DNA of 64,000 nucleotides, taken from assembly GCF_900129655.1 (NCBI RefSeq), contig NZ_FQWK01000003.1, positions 434,001-498,000 of the forward strand, in the 5' to 3' direction. Shown here piece by piece: positions 48,764 to 57,578 of the stretch. Position 1 is the stretch's first letter, and the number at the start of each line of letters is the position of its first letter. The notes beneath the pieces are model-generated. The model was given only the letters and a program-made list of their open reading frames with translations, made no database searches and was not told the DNA's origin. Source of the stretch: Bacteroides clarus YIT 12056. Its GTDB lineage: Bacteria; Bacteroidota; Bacteroidia; Bacteroidales; Bacteroidaceae. The translations under genes were made by a program, and so were the position numbers.

Positions 48764-50053
48764 TTATATTTTGACAGGTAACCTTACCCCCAACTTGTAA
48801 AAATTTCTAAATCCATTAATTTTCCGTGCCTTCTGCAACAAGCTTTCTTCATGATTAAATCGCGTAACTTCCAAATCATCAGAGGCTTGTTTCTCCGGAT
48901 AAATTATCAGGCAGGGATATTCTCCCATGTAAGGCTGGGCATCAATCAAATGGCTTATGATTTTCTCATCTCTTGCATAAGCACTGACTTGCCTAATATC
49001 ATCAATAATACCCTTGTTGCCATTTTCGTATCTTGGTTTGTACTTGGTGTCAATAATCAAGTTTTCGTCGAGTTTAATAAAATCGGCAGAACACTGGTGA
49101 TATCCTTTGACCTGAAATAAAATCTGTTTGCCGTAAGCCCTGTTCAAAAGACTATAGACATATACCTCATAAAGGCGTGACATATCAATCCAGAATACAG
49201 GAGTACCACCCTCAGTCCTATTAACTTTCTCAATAGAGTACCCGAACCTCCTGAGAATCTTTTTTGCCAGAATGACTGCCTCATTGTAATCTTTAAACAG
49301 TCCATTAGCGGCTACACGCCTGATTTGGTATATTTCAATCTCATCACCTACATTTTCAAACTGTGCCAAAAGGGAGTTCGTTAGAGCCGAAAGCTTCGCA
49401 AAAGAATCATGCGAACCAAACTTCCTGATGAACCGGGCAGTGAAAAGTAAAGCTTTCTTAAGCAACCTGTTTTCCTGACTATCGACGGTATATTCATGAA
49501 AACTACAGTAACATCTGTCCAACCGACGGCCAATTACGTTCATACGCAAGTTTTCGCCGGTTAAAACACGTCCCTTCGCCTTACACTGAAGATTCTCCTC
49601 CTGTAATACATAATCCTTTCTGAGACCGCGCTTCGTTAATCTTTTAAGAACAGTCAAGTAATGGATAAGCAAGAGAGGAGTAATCTGATCCTGTAGCCTT
49701 GCACAATTTATATATTTTTTTTCACACTCAATGCCATAAATCAGGGAAAAATAGTCAGAACTCAGTTCGTTTTCTAGACAGGCCATGAACATCTTAAAAT
49801 AATCGACATTCTCCATTTCTTTTTTAGGATGCACTACAACAGACAATCCTTCCTTTTCATCAAGCCAATCGGCTCCAATAAAATAACTGGCTTTCATATC
49901 AGGTCCTATCCCGAGATACACAGGCTTTTCCATTATCCCTGTTTCACGAAAACAGATACCCTTGTCAAGGATACATTGGATATCTTCGTTACATAGTTTC
50001 CCATGCTCCTCCAGAAAAATGGTTCTATATGTCAATCCAGCAGACTTTCCCAT
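48764..50053 (-). CDS. mcrC: McrC-family nuclease subunit
   Basis: 429 aa. C-terminal PD-(D/E)xK nuclease motif: SADFIKLDENLIIDTKYKP around residues 325-345 with the D-x(9)-DTK arrangement. The N-terminal and middle parts (LLIHYLTVLKRLTKRGLRKDY) match McrC proteins. Works with McrB to cut DNA with modified cytosines; in defence islands it targets modified phage DNA. Overlaps the end of mcrB by 22 bp. Confidence 0.9.
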   Translation of the reverse strand: MGKSAGLTYRTIFLEEHGKLCNEDIQCILDKGICFRETGIMEKPVYLGIGPDMKASYFIGADWLDEKEGLSVVVHPKKEMENVDYFKMFMACLENELSSDYFSLIYGIECEKKYINCARLQDQITPLLLIHYLTVLKRLTKRGLRKDYVLQEENLQCKAKGRVLTGENLRMNVIGRRLDRCYCSFHEYTVDSQENRLLKKALLFTARFIRKFGSHDSFAKLSALTNSLLAQFENVGDEIEIYQIRRVAANGLFKDYNEAVILAKKILRRFGYSIEKVNRTEGGTPVFWIDMSRLYEVYVYSLLNRAYGKQILFQVKGYHQCSADFIKLDENLIIDTKYKPRYENGNKGIIDDIRQVSAYARDEKIISHLIDAQPYMGEYPCLIIYPEKQASDDLEVTRFNHEESLLQKARKINGFRNFYKLGVRLPVKI

Positions 50054-52275
50054 TCGTTTATCTTATCTTTAAGTTCATCAGAAGGCTGTAACAGCCCGTC
50101 TTTTTCATACTCTTTAATCAAAGGAATAATCTCATAATCCAGCTTCAGTCTGAGTTCCTCGGCAGAGGAAGCCATGAAGTAACTATGGCCAACCATCAAT
50201 TCATCCATTTCCAGATCCTCAGTCTTATTATCGCTGATAAATTCCTTAACGGCATTGAAAAGTTGATTTGCCTTTTCACCAAGTTCCACCTTCTCTTTGT
50301 AGTGAGAGACAATAGCTTCAGTATCAGCCTCAAGTGTATAAAAGGCGAAACGTCTTCTCACTGCATAATCAATACGTCCGGTACTTCTGTCAGTAGTATT
50401 CATTGTGCCTATAATATAGATGTTCGAAGGAACAGAAAACTCTTTCTTTGAGTATGGAAGTATCACAGAAACAGGATGTTCTCCATTCTGTCTTTTGTCT
50501 GCTTCTAGCAATGTAATAAGTTCACCGAATATCTTGGAGATATTTCCTCTATTTATTTCGTCAATAATAAGTACACAAGGTTTTGAGACCTGCAGCTCCT
50601 TGTTCATGTAATCACGTATCACCTCTATATAGCAGGAATTTTTGTCACCAGGATCTCTTTTTTCCAATTTCTCTTTAGTGATACTGGTCGCAGAACTACC
50701 ATTTTCCAAATATTTGCCTGAACTTATAGATAGATTACCACTTGAGTTGAGTATTACCGTAAAAGGTGAATGATCTGTTTTTGTCTCAAATTTTAATTCG
50801 CCTTTTTTCAATAGATTCTGTAACAGTTGGTACTGTTGTTCAAAATCCGGTTTTTCCTCCTGACTACAGATTTTCTTAAATATTCCATCTTCGACCCTAT
50901 AAAGTACATCTTTACCGTTCTCTGCGACTTCAGGCTTCAGTCCTTCTACAAAATCCTCATATCCCATTGATTGGTGAAAGGTTGTAAAAAATATACAATT
51001 ATTTTTTCTTTGCTCATCATACAATTTCATGATTTCATTATGATCATTCGGGTTAAACTGTATGCCAAGTATGGACAAAGCCAAAGCTGCCGTATTGTAT
51101 GTCTTGCCAGTACCCGGTGCTCCTTGAAGAATTATCTGTTTCTTCTGCAGGAGAATTTGCTTTAATAATTCTAATCTGTCTGCCATGATATTAATTTCTA
51201 TTTGTTCTATATCTGAGAATGCTCCTAAATGTGCTCTGACTGGTAACCCCTTATCCTTATAAATTTTGAAAAGTTCAATCGGTATCGGGATCTGAAGGCG
51301 TTCAAAACGTGATGACAGAAAAAGTATTTTAGCGCTTTTATTGTCATCTACATATTCGTCCAACGATTCACTGAACCATATAGGATCTTTTTTTTTCCAT
51401 TCTTCCATCTTCAGCGAATAATCCGAAGCCTCAACAAAGTCATTAACGGTAGCCTTGTATACAGCCTCATTGTTTTCTACATAATAAAAATCAAAATAGC
51501 CATCATTCTCGATTGTTTTTCTTAAACGCGGTAAAATTTTATTTTTTGGCTGAGGCAATTCATGCCACCAAGTTACGCTGTATTTCGCACCATTCTTAAA
51601 ATCTATTTCCAACTGATTTTTCCATTCGGTCCTGTCACGGGCAACTAGTCCCTTGACAATATCACACCAAATATCAGCTAAGTTATAAATCAGTCTGGAA
51701 TAAAGATGCGTCTTATTGAGCGGATTACTGACCTGTATATCTAGTTCCTTAAAAAAATCACATATATCACTCACAAAGTGATCATGTACATAATCCTTCT
51801 TCAACAGTAATTGAGATATAATAAAACGGTGCTCTTCACTCAGTATATTTATGTTAGTTTCAGGCTTAAGGATATAATTGACAGTGTTATGTATTGCTGG
51901 TGTGCATTTGTTTCTGTCTAATTTGTACAGTAACAATTGCTTTATCCATGCATTCTGCCGGATATTAGATCTTGCCAATACCCTTTTGTCATCATATTCG
52001 TTAAGTTTCGCCTTGTTAAAAGCATGTACATCACAATAGGCAACTAAATTGTCTATCAATCCTAATAGCTCCTGTACATCATTTCGGTCGGAATAACGCT
52101 GTTTATTGTAAGTCCAATCAATAATCTCTTCTATCAGCCGCCTATTATCATACTCCATGAATTTATAAAAAGCATCTCTGGCTTTCTGAAAATAGAAATC
52201 CGTTGATACCATAATCTTCTGCATTCCTTCCGTCTGTAGAAATTCCTGACTCTTTTTATATACTTCTGTATCCAT
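50032..52275 (-). CDS. mcrB: McrB-family AAA+ GTPase subunit
   Basis: 747 aa. AAA+ motifs: Walker A LQGAPGTGKTYN near residues 383-394, Walker B VLIIDEINRG near 568-577, and the McrB signature MNTTDRS near 625-631, followed by the arginine region DYAVRRRFAFY. The N-terminal about 370 residues are the modified-DNA-binding or targeting part and are not of the short E. coli McrB type. Translocates DNA and activates McrC. Confidence 0.92.
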   Translation of the reverse strand: MDTEVYKKSQEFLQTEGMQKIMVSTDFYFQKARDAFYKFMEYDNRRLIEEIIDWTYNKQRYSDRNDVQELLGLIDNLVAYCDVHAFNKAKLNEYDDKRVLARSNIRQNAWIKQLLLYKLDRNKCTPAIHNTVNYILKPETNINILSEEHRFIISQLLLKKDYVHDHFVSDICDFFKELDIQVSNPLNKTHLYSRLIYNLADIWCDIVKGLVARDRTEWKNQLEIDFKNGAKYSVTWWHELPQPKNKILPRLRKTIENDGYFDFYYVENNEAVYKATVNDFVEASDYSLKMEEWKKKDPIWFSESLDEYVDDNKSAKILFLSSRFERLQIPIPIELFKIYKDKGLPVRAHLGAFSDIEQIEINIMADRLELLKQILLQKKQIILQGAPGTGKTYNTAALALSILGIQFNPNDHNEIMKLYDEQRKNNCIFFTTFHQSMGYEDFVEGLKPEVAENGKDVLYRVEDGIFKKICSQEEKPDFEQQYQLLQNLLKKGELKFETKTDHSPFTVILNSSGNLSISSGKYLENGSSATSITKEKLEKRDPGDKNSCYIEVIRDYMNKELQVSKPCVLIIDEINRGNISKIFGELITLLEADKRQNGEHPVSVILPYSKKEFSVPSNIYIIGTMNTTDRSTGRIDYAVRRRFAFYTLEADTEAIVSHYKEKVELGEKANQLFNAVKEFISDNKTEDLEMDELMVGHSYFMASSAEELRLKLDYEIIPLIKEYEKDGLLQPSDELKDKINEWESLLD

Positions 52276-52408
52276 AATATTATCTTATTTATACTGCAGA
52301 ACCTCTGAAAATACTTAAATGATAGCGAGTTAACATTATAAGTTGTCAAAAGGTCAAGTCATTCAAAAAATGATATGTTGATGTTATGTTTAAAAGACGT
52401 AATGAGTA

Positions 52409-53140
52409 TTATTCGGACAATTCACCTCTACGATATTTTCCAACAAGGAAGTTAAAAATACAAGTATGAACATTTCCTAGGAAATTGCTCACAGCCATCA
52501 ATGCATTAAAAAGTTTCATGGAATCCATCATTACTTTACTTTCAACAATCTCTTCCTGTCGTGATTTATATAATTTCTCAATGTCAAGATGGGTCTCAAA
52601 GTTACGTTCGTCTTTCCACCATGAAGAGGTATGGGATTGTTTTTCAAGGAGATATGTTAAATCCTGATATTGACGGTTAATTACTTCCGGAAAGTACTTC
52701 ATTATGGATAGAAGTCTGTTCCATTCTGAATTCTTGTGAGATTTATCATTAAAGCCATAGAGTTTTTTGAAGCCCTCATTGAGGATTACAAACAACTTTC
52801 CACGCATAAATCTTCGGTCATAGTCACGGTCAGCAAGAATGAAGTATTTTCCGGCAACCATACTGTCAATCATTGTAATAAGGACAAATAAGTAGACAGA
52901 GGCAACTATTCGGTTTATTTCGTGGTATTCATCATGCTGTTCTTTCGCATCTTCCAGAATACTTATCATCAACGGAAGCCCCTCGGAGTGTTGTGCTATA
53001 ATACCATCTACAACAGAAATAAATTCTTTACGTTCTGATTCCGAAAGTATTTTTCCGTTGTATTGTTCCTCATTAAACCATTGTGTATAATTATACTCTT
53101 TAATCTGCGCGTATTGTATATCTGCAAATTCTTCTTTCAT
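52409..53140 (-). CDS. Orphan helical protein with HEPN-like motif
   Basis: 243 aa, soluble, almost wholly helical, with a more hydrophobic helix around residues 80-100 (VASVYLFVLITMIDSMVAG). RNFETH (about residues 180-185) fits the RX4-6H pattern of HEPN ribonucleases, which are common defence effectors. It stands alone between mcrB and rloB, same strand, 134 and 110 bp gaps. I do not recognise a named family; the HEPN suggestion is weak without structure prediction. Confidence 0.65.
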   Translation of the reverse strand: MKEEFADIQYAQIKEYNYTQWFNEEQYNGKILSESERKEFISVVDGIIAQHSEGLPLMISILEDAKEQHDEYHEINRIVASVYLFVLITMIDSMVAGKYFILADRDYDRRFMRGKLFVILNEGFKKLYGFNDKSHKNSEWNRLLSIMKYFPEVINRQYQDLTYLLEKQSHTSSWWKDERNFETHLDIEKLYKSRQEEIVESKVMMDSMKLFNALMAVSNFLGNVHTCIFNFLVGKYRRGELSE

Positions 53141-53250
53141 AATGATATGTCTTTAATAAAACTGTTATGGATCATTTTTAAATGCAATGACAATTCCACT
53201 AATTATGATTTCCACAATAGGCATTAAATCTTTTTTTCATCAATCCATAT

Positions 53251-53832
53251 TTAATATAACGATTCACTAACTTTTTTAATCGCCTTATAAATCTCACTAT
53301 AAGAATCTCTACCTTTATATTTTTCAGCTAGTTCACATGCCTTATCCATTTTTGAATCAGCAAGCATTTCTTTAACCCATTTATCCTTCTCAAGGTATTT
53401 TCGAGTTTTATCGTATGTTGGCAGATATTGCTTTAATGCTCTTTCTGTAGCTGCTGAATCTTGAAAATATCGACACGTATCTTCAAAATGTAATAAAAAC
53501 CAATATTCTATTGACTGTAAACTATCACAGAGAATCACATTGGGATTATTCTCATATTTCTTTTTGAGCGACAGCATTTTTTTATTTTCTGCATCAGAAC
53601 GCCTGCTAACATCTGCATCAAAAACACATATTACAAAGACATCTTCATCTAGAAGTTCTTTTATCTTCTTTTCTATTTTCTCAATACTATTGTTTTCAAA
53701 TAAACGAGGAGAAATAGAATATCTATAACCAAGTATTTTTTTCAAATGACTGAAATAGAATAATTCAGTCAAGCCCTCACCAACGATATGAATAACCTGT
53801 CTGGTCGCTGTATTTTTTCTTGCTTTTCTCAT
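53251..53832 (-). CDS. rloB: RloB-family Toprim protein (AbiLii-like)
   Basis: 193 aa. Toprim-like motifs: HIVGEGLTELFYF (Glu19) and ICVFDADVSRR (Asp72, Asp74), typical of RloB. Partner of RloA 12 bp upstream. The pair resembles the AbiL abortive-infection system and, more broadly, OLD/PARIS-like ATPase plus Toprim nuclease combinations. Expected role: nuclease effector released or activated by the ATPase on phage infection. Confidence 0.85.
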   Translation of the reverse strand: MRKARKNTATRQVIHIVGEGLTELFYFSHLKKILGYRYSISPRLFENNSIEKIEKKIKELLDEDVFVICVFDADVSRRSDAENKKMLSLKKKYENNPNVILCDSLQSIEYWFLLHFEDTCRYFQDSAATERALKQYLPTYDKTRKYLEKDKWVKEMLADSKMDKACELAEKYKGRDSYSEIYKAIKKVSESLY

Positions 53833-53844
53833 AAAAGTACATGA

Positions 53845-55053
53845 TTATAGATTAGGAACTGCACCGAATTTACCAAATTTATATGCCTTTTGGAGAGAAC
53901 TGATCCTATTCAATCCCTTGAAATCTGTTAGAGGATACAGCACACTTGATCCATCCGGATTCTTTTCAGAAAACCAGACATTATCTTTTCTAAGCAAATC
54001 TTCCTCTCCTAACAGTCCATCATAATGTGTAGTGAGCAACAACTGGGCTTGCCCTGATTCTTTTAGAAAACGTTCAATGATGTATTCTATCAATTTCGGA
54101 TGAAGAGAGGATTCAATCTCGTCAACCGCAAGAAAAGCATCTCTTTCAAGAATCTTCTGCACTTGAGCAGCCAAGCCAAACGTACGGATAGTACCGTCCG
54201 ATTCAAACAGTTCCGGGAACTCATAATAATCATTGTTACCATCATCAGATGAAACTTTATGCTGATACATAGTATAATTAATCGACCCCTTATGTGTTTC
54301 CTGCTCTTTGGAAGTAATATTTGAAATATTGAAATCAGCTTCCTGTAGATATCTCAAAATATAATCTTTTGCAGACTCATTTTTGATTGATTCTTCGGCA
54401 TAACGACTTAAAGATGATGCAGGCACAATTGCCGGCATAACCTGATTGGTTAGATACTGAAGAACTGCCTCTAATTCTACAATATGTGTATTTACCTGCA
54501 TATAAGCAGCAAAAACTGACATGTTATGCAAACACTTCAATGTTATTTCCTCTTTGACAGATTGCGACATTTTGATCTTTTGTCCAAATTTAATAACTGA
54601 TACGTTATTCTCAGTATTTCTTTCAAATATAGTAGCAGGCTGTTGACTTGGATAATAGATCAGACTTTCCTTTGCTACGTGCCACCTGTCTAAAGCTACA
54701 GAATAGACATAACGAACTGCTTTTTCCTCATTCTTCAAGTAGAACGAAATCAAATATTCAGATAACTGCCTCGAACTTGTTTTATTCAGGAGAAACGGGA
54801 CTATTTGAATTTGTTCTGCCTTATTAAGTGGGGTATAAGTAATGAATGATTTGATAAAATCACAAACTTTAATAATATTACTCTTACCCGAAGCATTTGC
54901 TCCATAAATGACAGCCACTTTCAATAGTCTCACATCACCCCCCAATTCGACAACATGATATGACTCCATATCCTTACTTCTATCAGCTTCAAAACTTAAT
55001 ATAGCCTCGTCTCTGAATGAGAACATATTCTTAAATCTAATTTCTGCTATCAT
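53845..55053 (-). CDS. rloA: RloA-family ABC/SMC-like ATPase (AbiLi-like)
   Basis: 402 aa. Starts with the typical MIAEIRFKNMFSFRDE, Walker A VIYGANASGKSN (51-58), ends of the AAA_15/21 fold with Walker B LAVDEIESSLHPKL near residues 305-318 and LLTTHYDGLL. Forms a two-gene unit with rloB. Preceded by a good promoter (55070-55101). Last gene of the presumed ICE cargo before the chromosome. Confidence 0.87.
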   Translation of the reverse strand: MIAEIRFKNMFSFRDEAILSFEADRSKDMESYHVVELGGDVRLLKVAVIYGANASGKSNIIKVCDFIKSFITYTPLNKAEQIQIVPFLLNKTSSRQLSEYLISFYLKNEEKAVRYVYSVALDRWHVAKESLIYYPSQQPATIFERNTENNVSVIKFGQKIKMSQSVKEEITLKCLHNMSVFAAYMQVNTHIVELEAVLQYLTNQVMPAIVPASSLSRYAEESIKNESAKDYILRYLQEADFNISNITSKEQETHKGSINYTMYQHKVSSDDGNNDYYEFPELFESDGTIRTFGLAAQVQKILERDAFLAVDEIESSLHPKLIEYIIERFLKESGQAQLLLTTHYDGLLGEEDLLRKDNVWFSEKNPDGSSVLYPLTDFKGLNRISSLQKAYKFGKFGAVPNL

Positions 55054-55069
55054 ATAATCTGTTTTTCCA

Positions 55070-55101
55070 CAAATATATAACTAAATATCTAAATTTGCAA
55101 A
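55070..55101 (-). promoter_or_regulatory. rloAB promoter
   Basis: On the minus strand TTTG (55098-55101), 20 bp, TATATTTG (55070-55077), 17 bp before the rloA ATG, so the mRNA is nearly leaderless. Confidence 0.7.
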
Positions 55102-55396
55102 TTAGATTTCAATATTTACATCATTTATGCAAAAATCAAAAACTGATATTCTTTTATCGAATTTATTGTACCCGTAGTCAATATAATCATTAAATCAAAA
55201 CATCAGTCCATCCATTAATATAAAAAATCGATACAAATTAACATCAGTCTTCATATTATCTCACTTCCAAAGATTAAAGGACAACTCAAAAATACGTATT
55301 CTATTTGCATAATATTGAACACCATTGATGAATATGCTACATCACTAAAAAAGGGGTAAAAAATACCTCGTTCTTGTAACTTATTTGCTGGAAAAC

Positions 55397-55427
55397 TTTG
55401 AAATTCAACAAAATACAATTATCTTTG
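55397..55427 (+). promoter_or_regulatory. Consensus promoter in the ICE/chromosome gap
   Basis: TTTG (55397-55400), 19 bp, TATCTTTG (55420-55427): perfect Bacteroides promoter pointing right. The first gene downstream begins at 55630, so it would give a leader of about 195 nt starting just before the palindrome at 55453. Confidence 0.65.
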
Positions 55428-55452
55428 TCTTACAAAAAGAATGTGACGACAT

Positions 55453-55479
55453 ATAACTTATTGATAATCAATGAGTTAT
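55453..55479. repeat. 27-bp near-perfect palindrome in the junction gap
   Basis: ATAACTTATTGAT-A-ATCAATGAGTTAT: 13-bp arms with one mismatch. It lies in the 575-bp gap (55054-55629) between the last defence gene and the chromosomal methyltransferase, so it could be a recombinase or regulator site near the ICE end. The rest of the gap is AT-rich with the two promoters noted and no other feature seen. Confidence 0.6.
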
Positions 55480-55629
55480 AATGACTAAAAATGACAAAAA
55501 ATTAGACTTCTGTACCTTTTAGAGTTCCAAATATTTGATAATCAAAAACTTGCAATTACTGCATCGGAAAATAATAAAAACCTAGCGTAAAAGTCTCCAA
55601 AACATATAACACCATCAAGAAATAGCAAT

Positions 55630-56442
55630 ATGCCCATCATCGAAATATCATCACTATCCTACCCAGGAGTAGAAATCTTCAGTACTCTCACCGAAGCACA
55701 GTTACGCAATCGTATCGAACCATCCAAAGGTATTTTTATCACAGAAAGTCCTAAAGTTATTTCTGTGGCTATCAATGCAGGCTATGAACCTTTAGCTCTC
55801 TTATGTGAGCGAAAGCATATCACAGGTGATGCTGCAACTATCATTGAACGTTGTGGAAATATTCCGGTCTATACAGGTAAAAGAGAATTGCTTGCTACCT
55901 TGACCGGATACACTCTGACCCGTGGTGTTCTTTGCGCTATGCGTCGCCCTAAACCACATAGCATCGAAGAAATATGTCGGGAAGCCCGCCGCATCGTGGT
56001 AATAGACGGCGTAGTTGATGCAACCAATATCGGAGCCATTTTCCGTTCTGCTGCTGCTCTTGGCATAGATGCTGTATTGCTCACTCCTACTTCCTGTGAT
56101 CCGCTCAACCGCCGTGCAGTAAGAGTATCTATGGGGTCAGTCTTTCTGGTACCATGGACTTGGCTGGATACCACCCTTAGCAAACTTCACGATTTAGGAT
56201 TCCGTACAGCAGCTATGGCACTAACGGATGATTCCATCTCCATCGATAACCCTCTTTTGGCAACCGAGCCTAAATTAGCTATTATAATGGGAACTGAAGG
56301 AGACGGACTATCATACGAAACGATTGCCGAAGCCGACTATGTAGTACGCATCCCCATGTCACATGATGTCGACTCACTCAATGTGGCAGCAGCCGCTGCC
56401 GTAGCTTTTTGGCAACTCCGTGCACCGGATTCCAACAAGTAA
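55630..56442 (+). CDS. TrmH/SpoU-family RNA 2'-O-methyltransferase
   Basis: 270 aa. N-terminal substrate-binding part, then the SPOUT domain with knot motifs DGVVDATNIGAIFRSAAALG (about residues 125-144), LAIIMGTEGDGLS (about 216-228) and VRIPMSHDVDSLNVAAAAAV (about 238-257). Methylates ribose in rRNA or tRNA using SAM. GC and codon use return to chromosomal values here, so this marks host sequence. Confidence 0.92.
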   Translation: MPIIEISSLSYPGVEIFSTLTEAQLRNRIEPSKGIFITESPKVISVAINAGYEPLALLCERKHITGDAATIIERCGNIPVYTGKRELLATLTGYTLTRGVLCAMRRPKPHSIEEICREARRIVVIDGVVDATNIGAIFRSAAALGIDAVLLTPTSCDPLNRRAVRVSMGSVFLVPWTWLDTTLSKLHDLGFRTAAMALTDDSISIDNPLLATEPKLAIIMGTEGDGLSYETIAEADYVVRIPMSHDVDSLNVAAAAAVAFWQLRAPDSNK

Positions 56443-56453
56443 TAGTATAATTC

Positions 56454-57491
56454 TCATTTTCCTTCTATCGCAATCTTAATCACCCCTTCCAATCTATTTT
56501 CGAAAATATGATATGCCTCTTCAATCTTCCCCAAAGGAAACCGATGTGTAATAAGCGGCGTAGTATCTATCTTTCCTTCCTCAATCAAACGGAGTATTTC
56601 GGCGCAGTCGCATCCGTCAACCCCACCTGTTTTGATAGTCAGATTCTTACCATACATATCCGGTAAGGGAAGGAGCTGAGGTTTGTCATAAAGGGCTACT
56701 ACAGTGACGACCGCATTAGGACGGGCACATTCCCATGCCATACGGAAAGTATCTTCAACCCCAGCCACTTCCAACACAACATCAGCACCGCCATGCTCAC
56801 TGTTTCGAAGCACAAAATCTCTACAATTCTCCGGTATTGTCACCAGCACATCAGGATAATGCTCACGAATAAACCGAATCCTTTCAGAAGACTTTTCACA
56901 AACAATAATGCGTTTCGGTTTCTTCAACATCACACAAAGCAAAGTGCATATTCCGGTAGGTCCCGCCCCTATAATAAGTACAGTATCATCTTCAGAAATC
57001 TCCGAGATACGAGTCGCCCAAAAACCAGTTGCAAGCACATCGCCTACAAAAAGCGCCTGCTCATCACTCACCGAATCAGGAATACGGTTCAATCCCTGAT
57101 CGGCATAAGGGACTCTGACATACTCCGCCTGTCCGCCATCAATACGGCATCCTAATGCCCAACCACCATTCACATCCGTACAGTTATTCACATATCCGTG
57201 TTGACAGAAAAAGCATTCGCCGCAAAAAGTCTCAACATTTACAGTAACCCTGTCACCCGGTTTGACCGAAATTACACTGCTCCCAACCTGTTCAACAACA
57301 CCCACCATTTCGTGTCCGACCGTTATTCCGGGGACAGCACGCGGCACGCTACCATGTTTAATATGCAAATCACTGGTACAGATACTGCCAAGTGTTACAC
57401 GAACAATAGCGTCGCGCGAATCTCTCAAATCGGGTGTTGGTTTGTCCAACAGCCCGAATCTTCCATGTTCGATATATGTATATGCAAGCAT
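56454..57491 (-). CDS. Zinc-dependent alcohol dehydrogenase
   Basis: 345 aa, medium-chain dehydrogenase. Catalytic zinc Cys in GSICTSDLHIKHG and GHEMVG; structural zinc site CGECFFCQHGYVNNC; NAD-binding IIGAGPTGICTL. Substrate unclear; threonine/sorbitol-type dehydrogenases are close in architecture. Convergent with the methyltransferase gene (11-bp gap), so the two share a transcription end. Confidence 0.9.
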   Translation of the reverse strand: MLAYTYIEHGRFGLLDKPTPDLRDSRDAIVRVTLGSICTSDLHIKHGSVPRAVPGITVGHEMVGVVEQVGSSVISVKPGDRVTVNVETFCGECFFCQHGYVNNCTDVNGGWALGCRIDGGQAEYVRVPYADQGLNRIPDSVSDEQALFVGDVLATGFWATRISEISEDDTVLIIGAGPTGICTLLCVMLKKPKRIIVCEKSSERIRFIREHYPDVLVTIPENCRDFVLRNSEHGGADVVLEVAGVEDTFRMAWECARPNAVVTVVALYDKPQLLPLPDMYGKNLTIKTGGVDGCDCAEILRLIEEGKIDTTPLITHRFPLGKIEEAYHIFENRLEGVIKIAIEGK

Positions 57492-57578
57492 AGCATCCCT
57501 CCTTTATTATCAGTTCCTAATTTTTTTTGCGAATATAATCATAACGCACATAATAAAAGAACGATAACACAAAAAACA

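Noticed and set aside
53251..55053. PARIS (AriA-AriB) or Gabija system
   Set aside because: The Toprim protein is of the short RloB type, and the ATPase lacks a fused Toprim domain, so RloAB/AbiL is the closer match.
55054..55629. tRNA gene as ICE insertion site
   Set aside because: No cloverleaf, T-loop (GGTTCGAATCC-type) or CCA end could be found in the gap.
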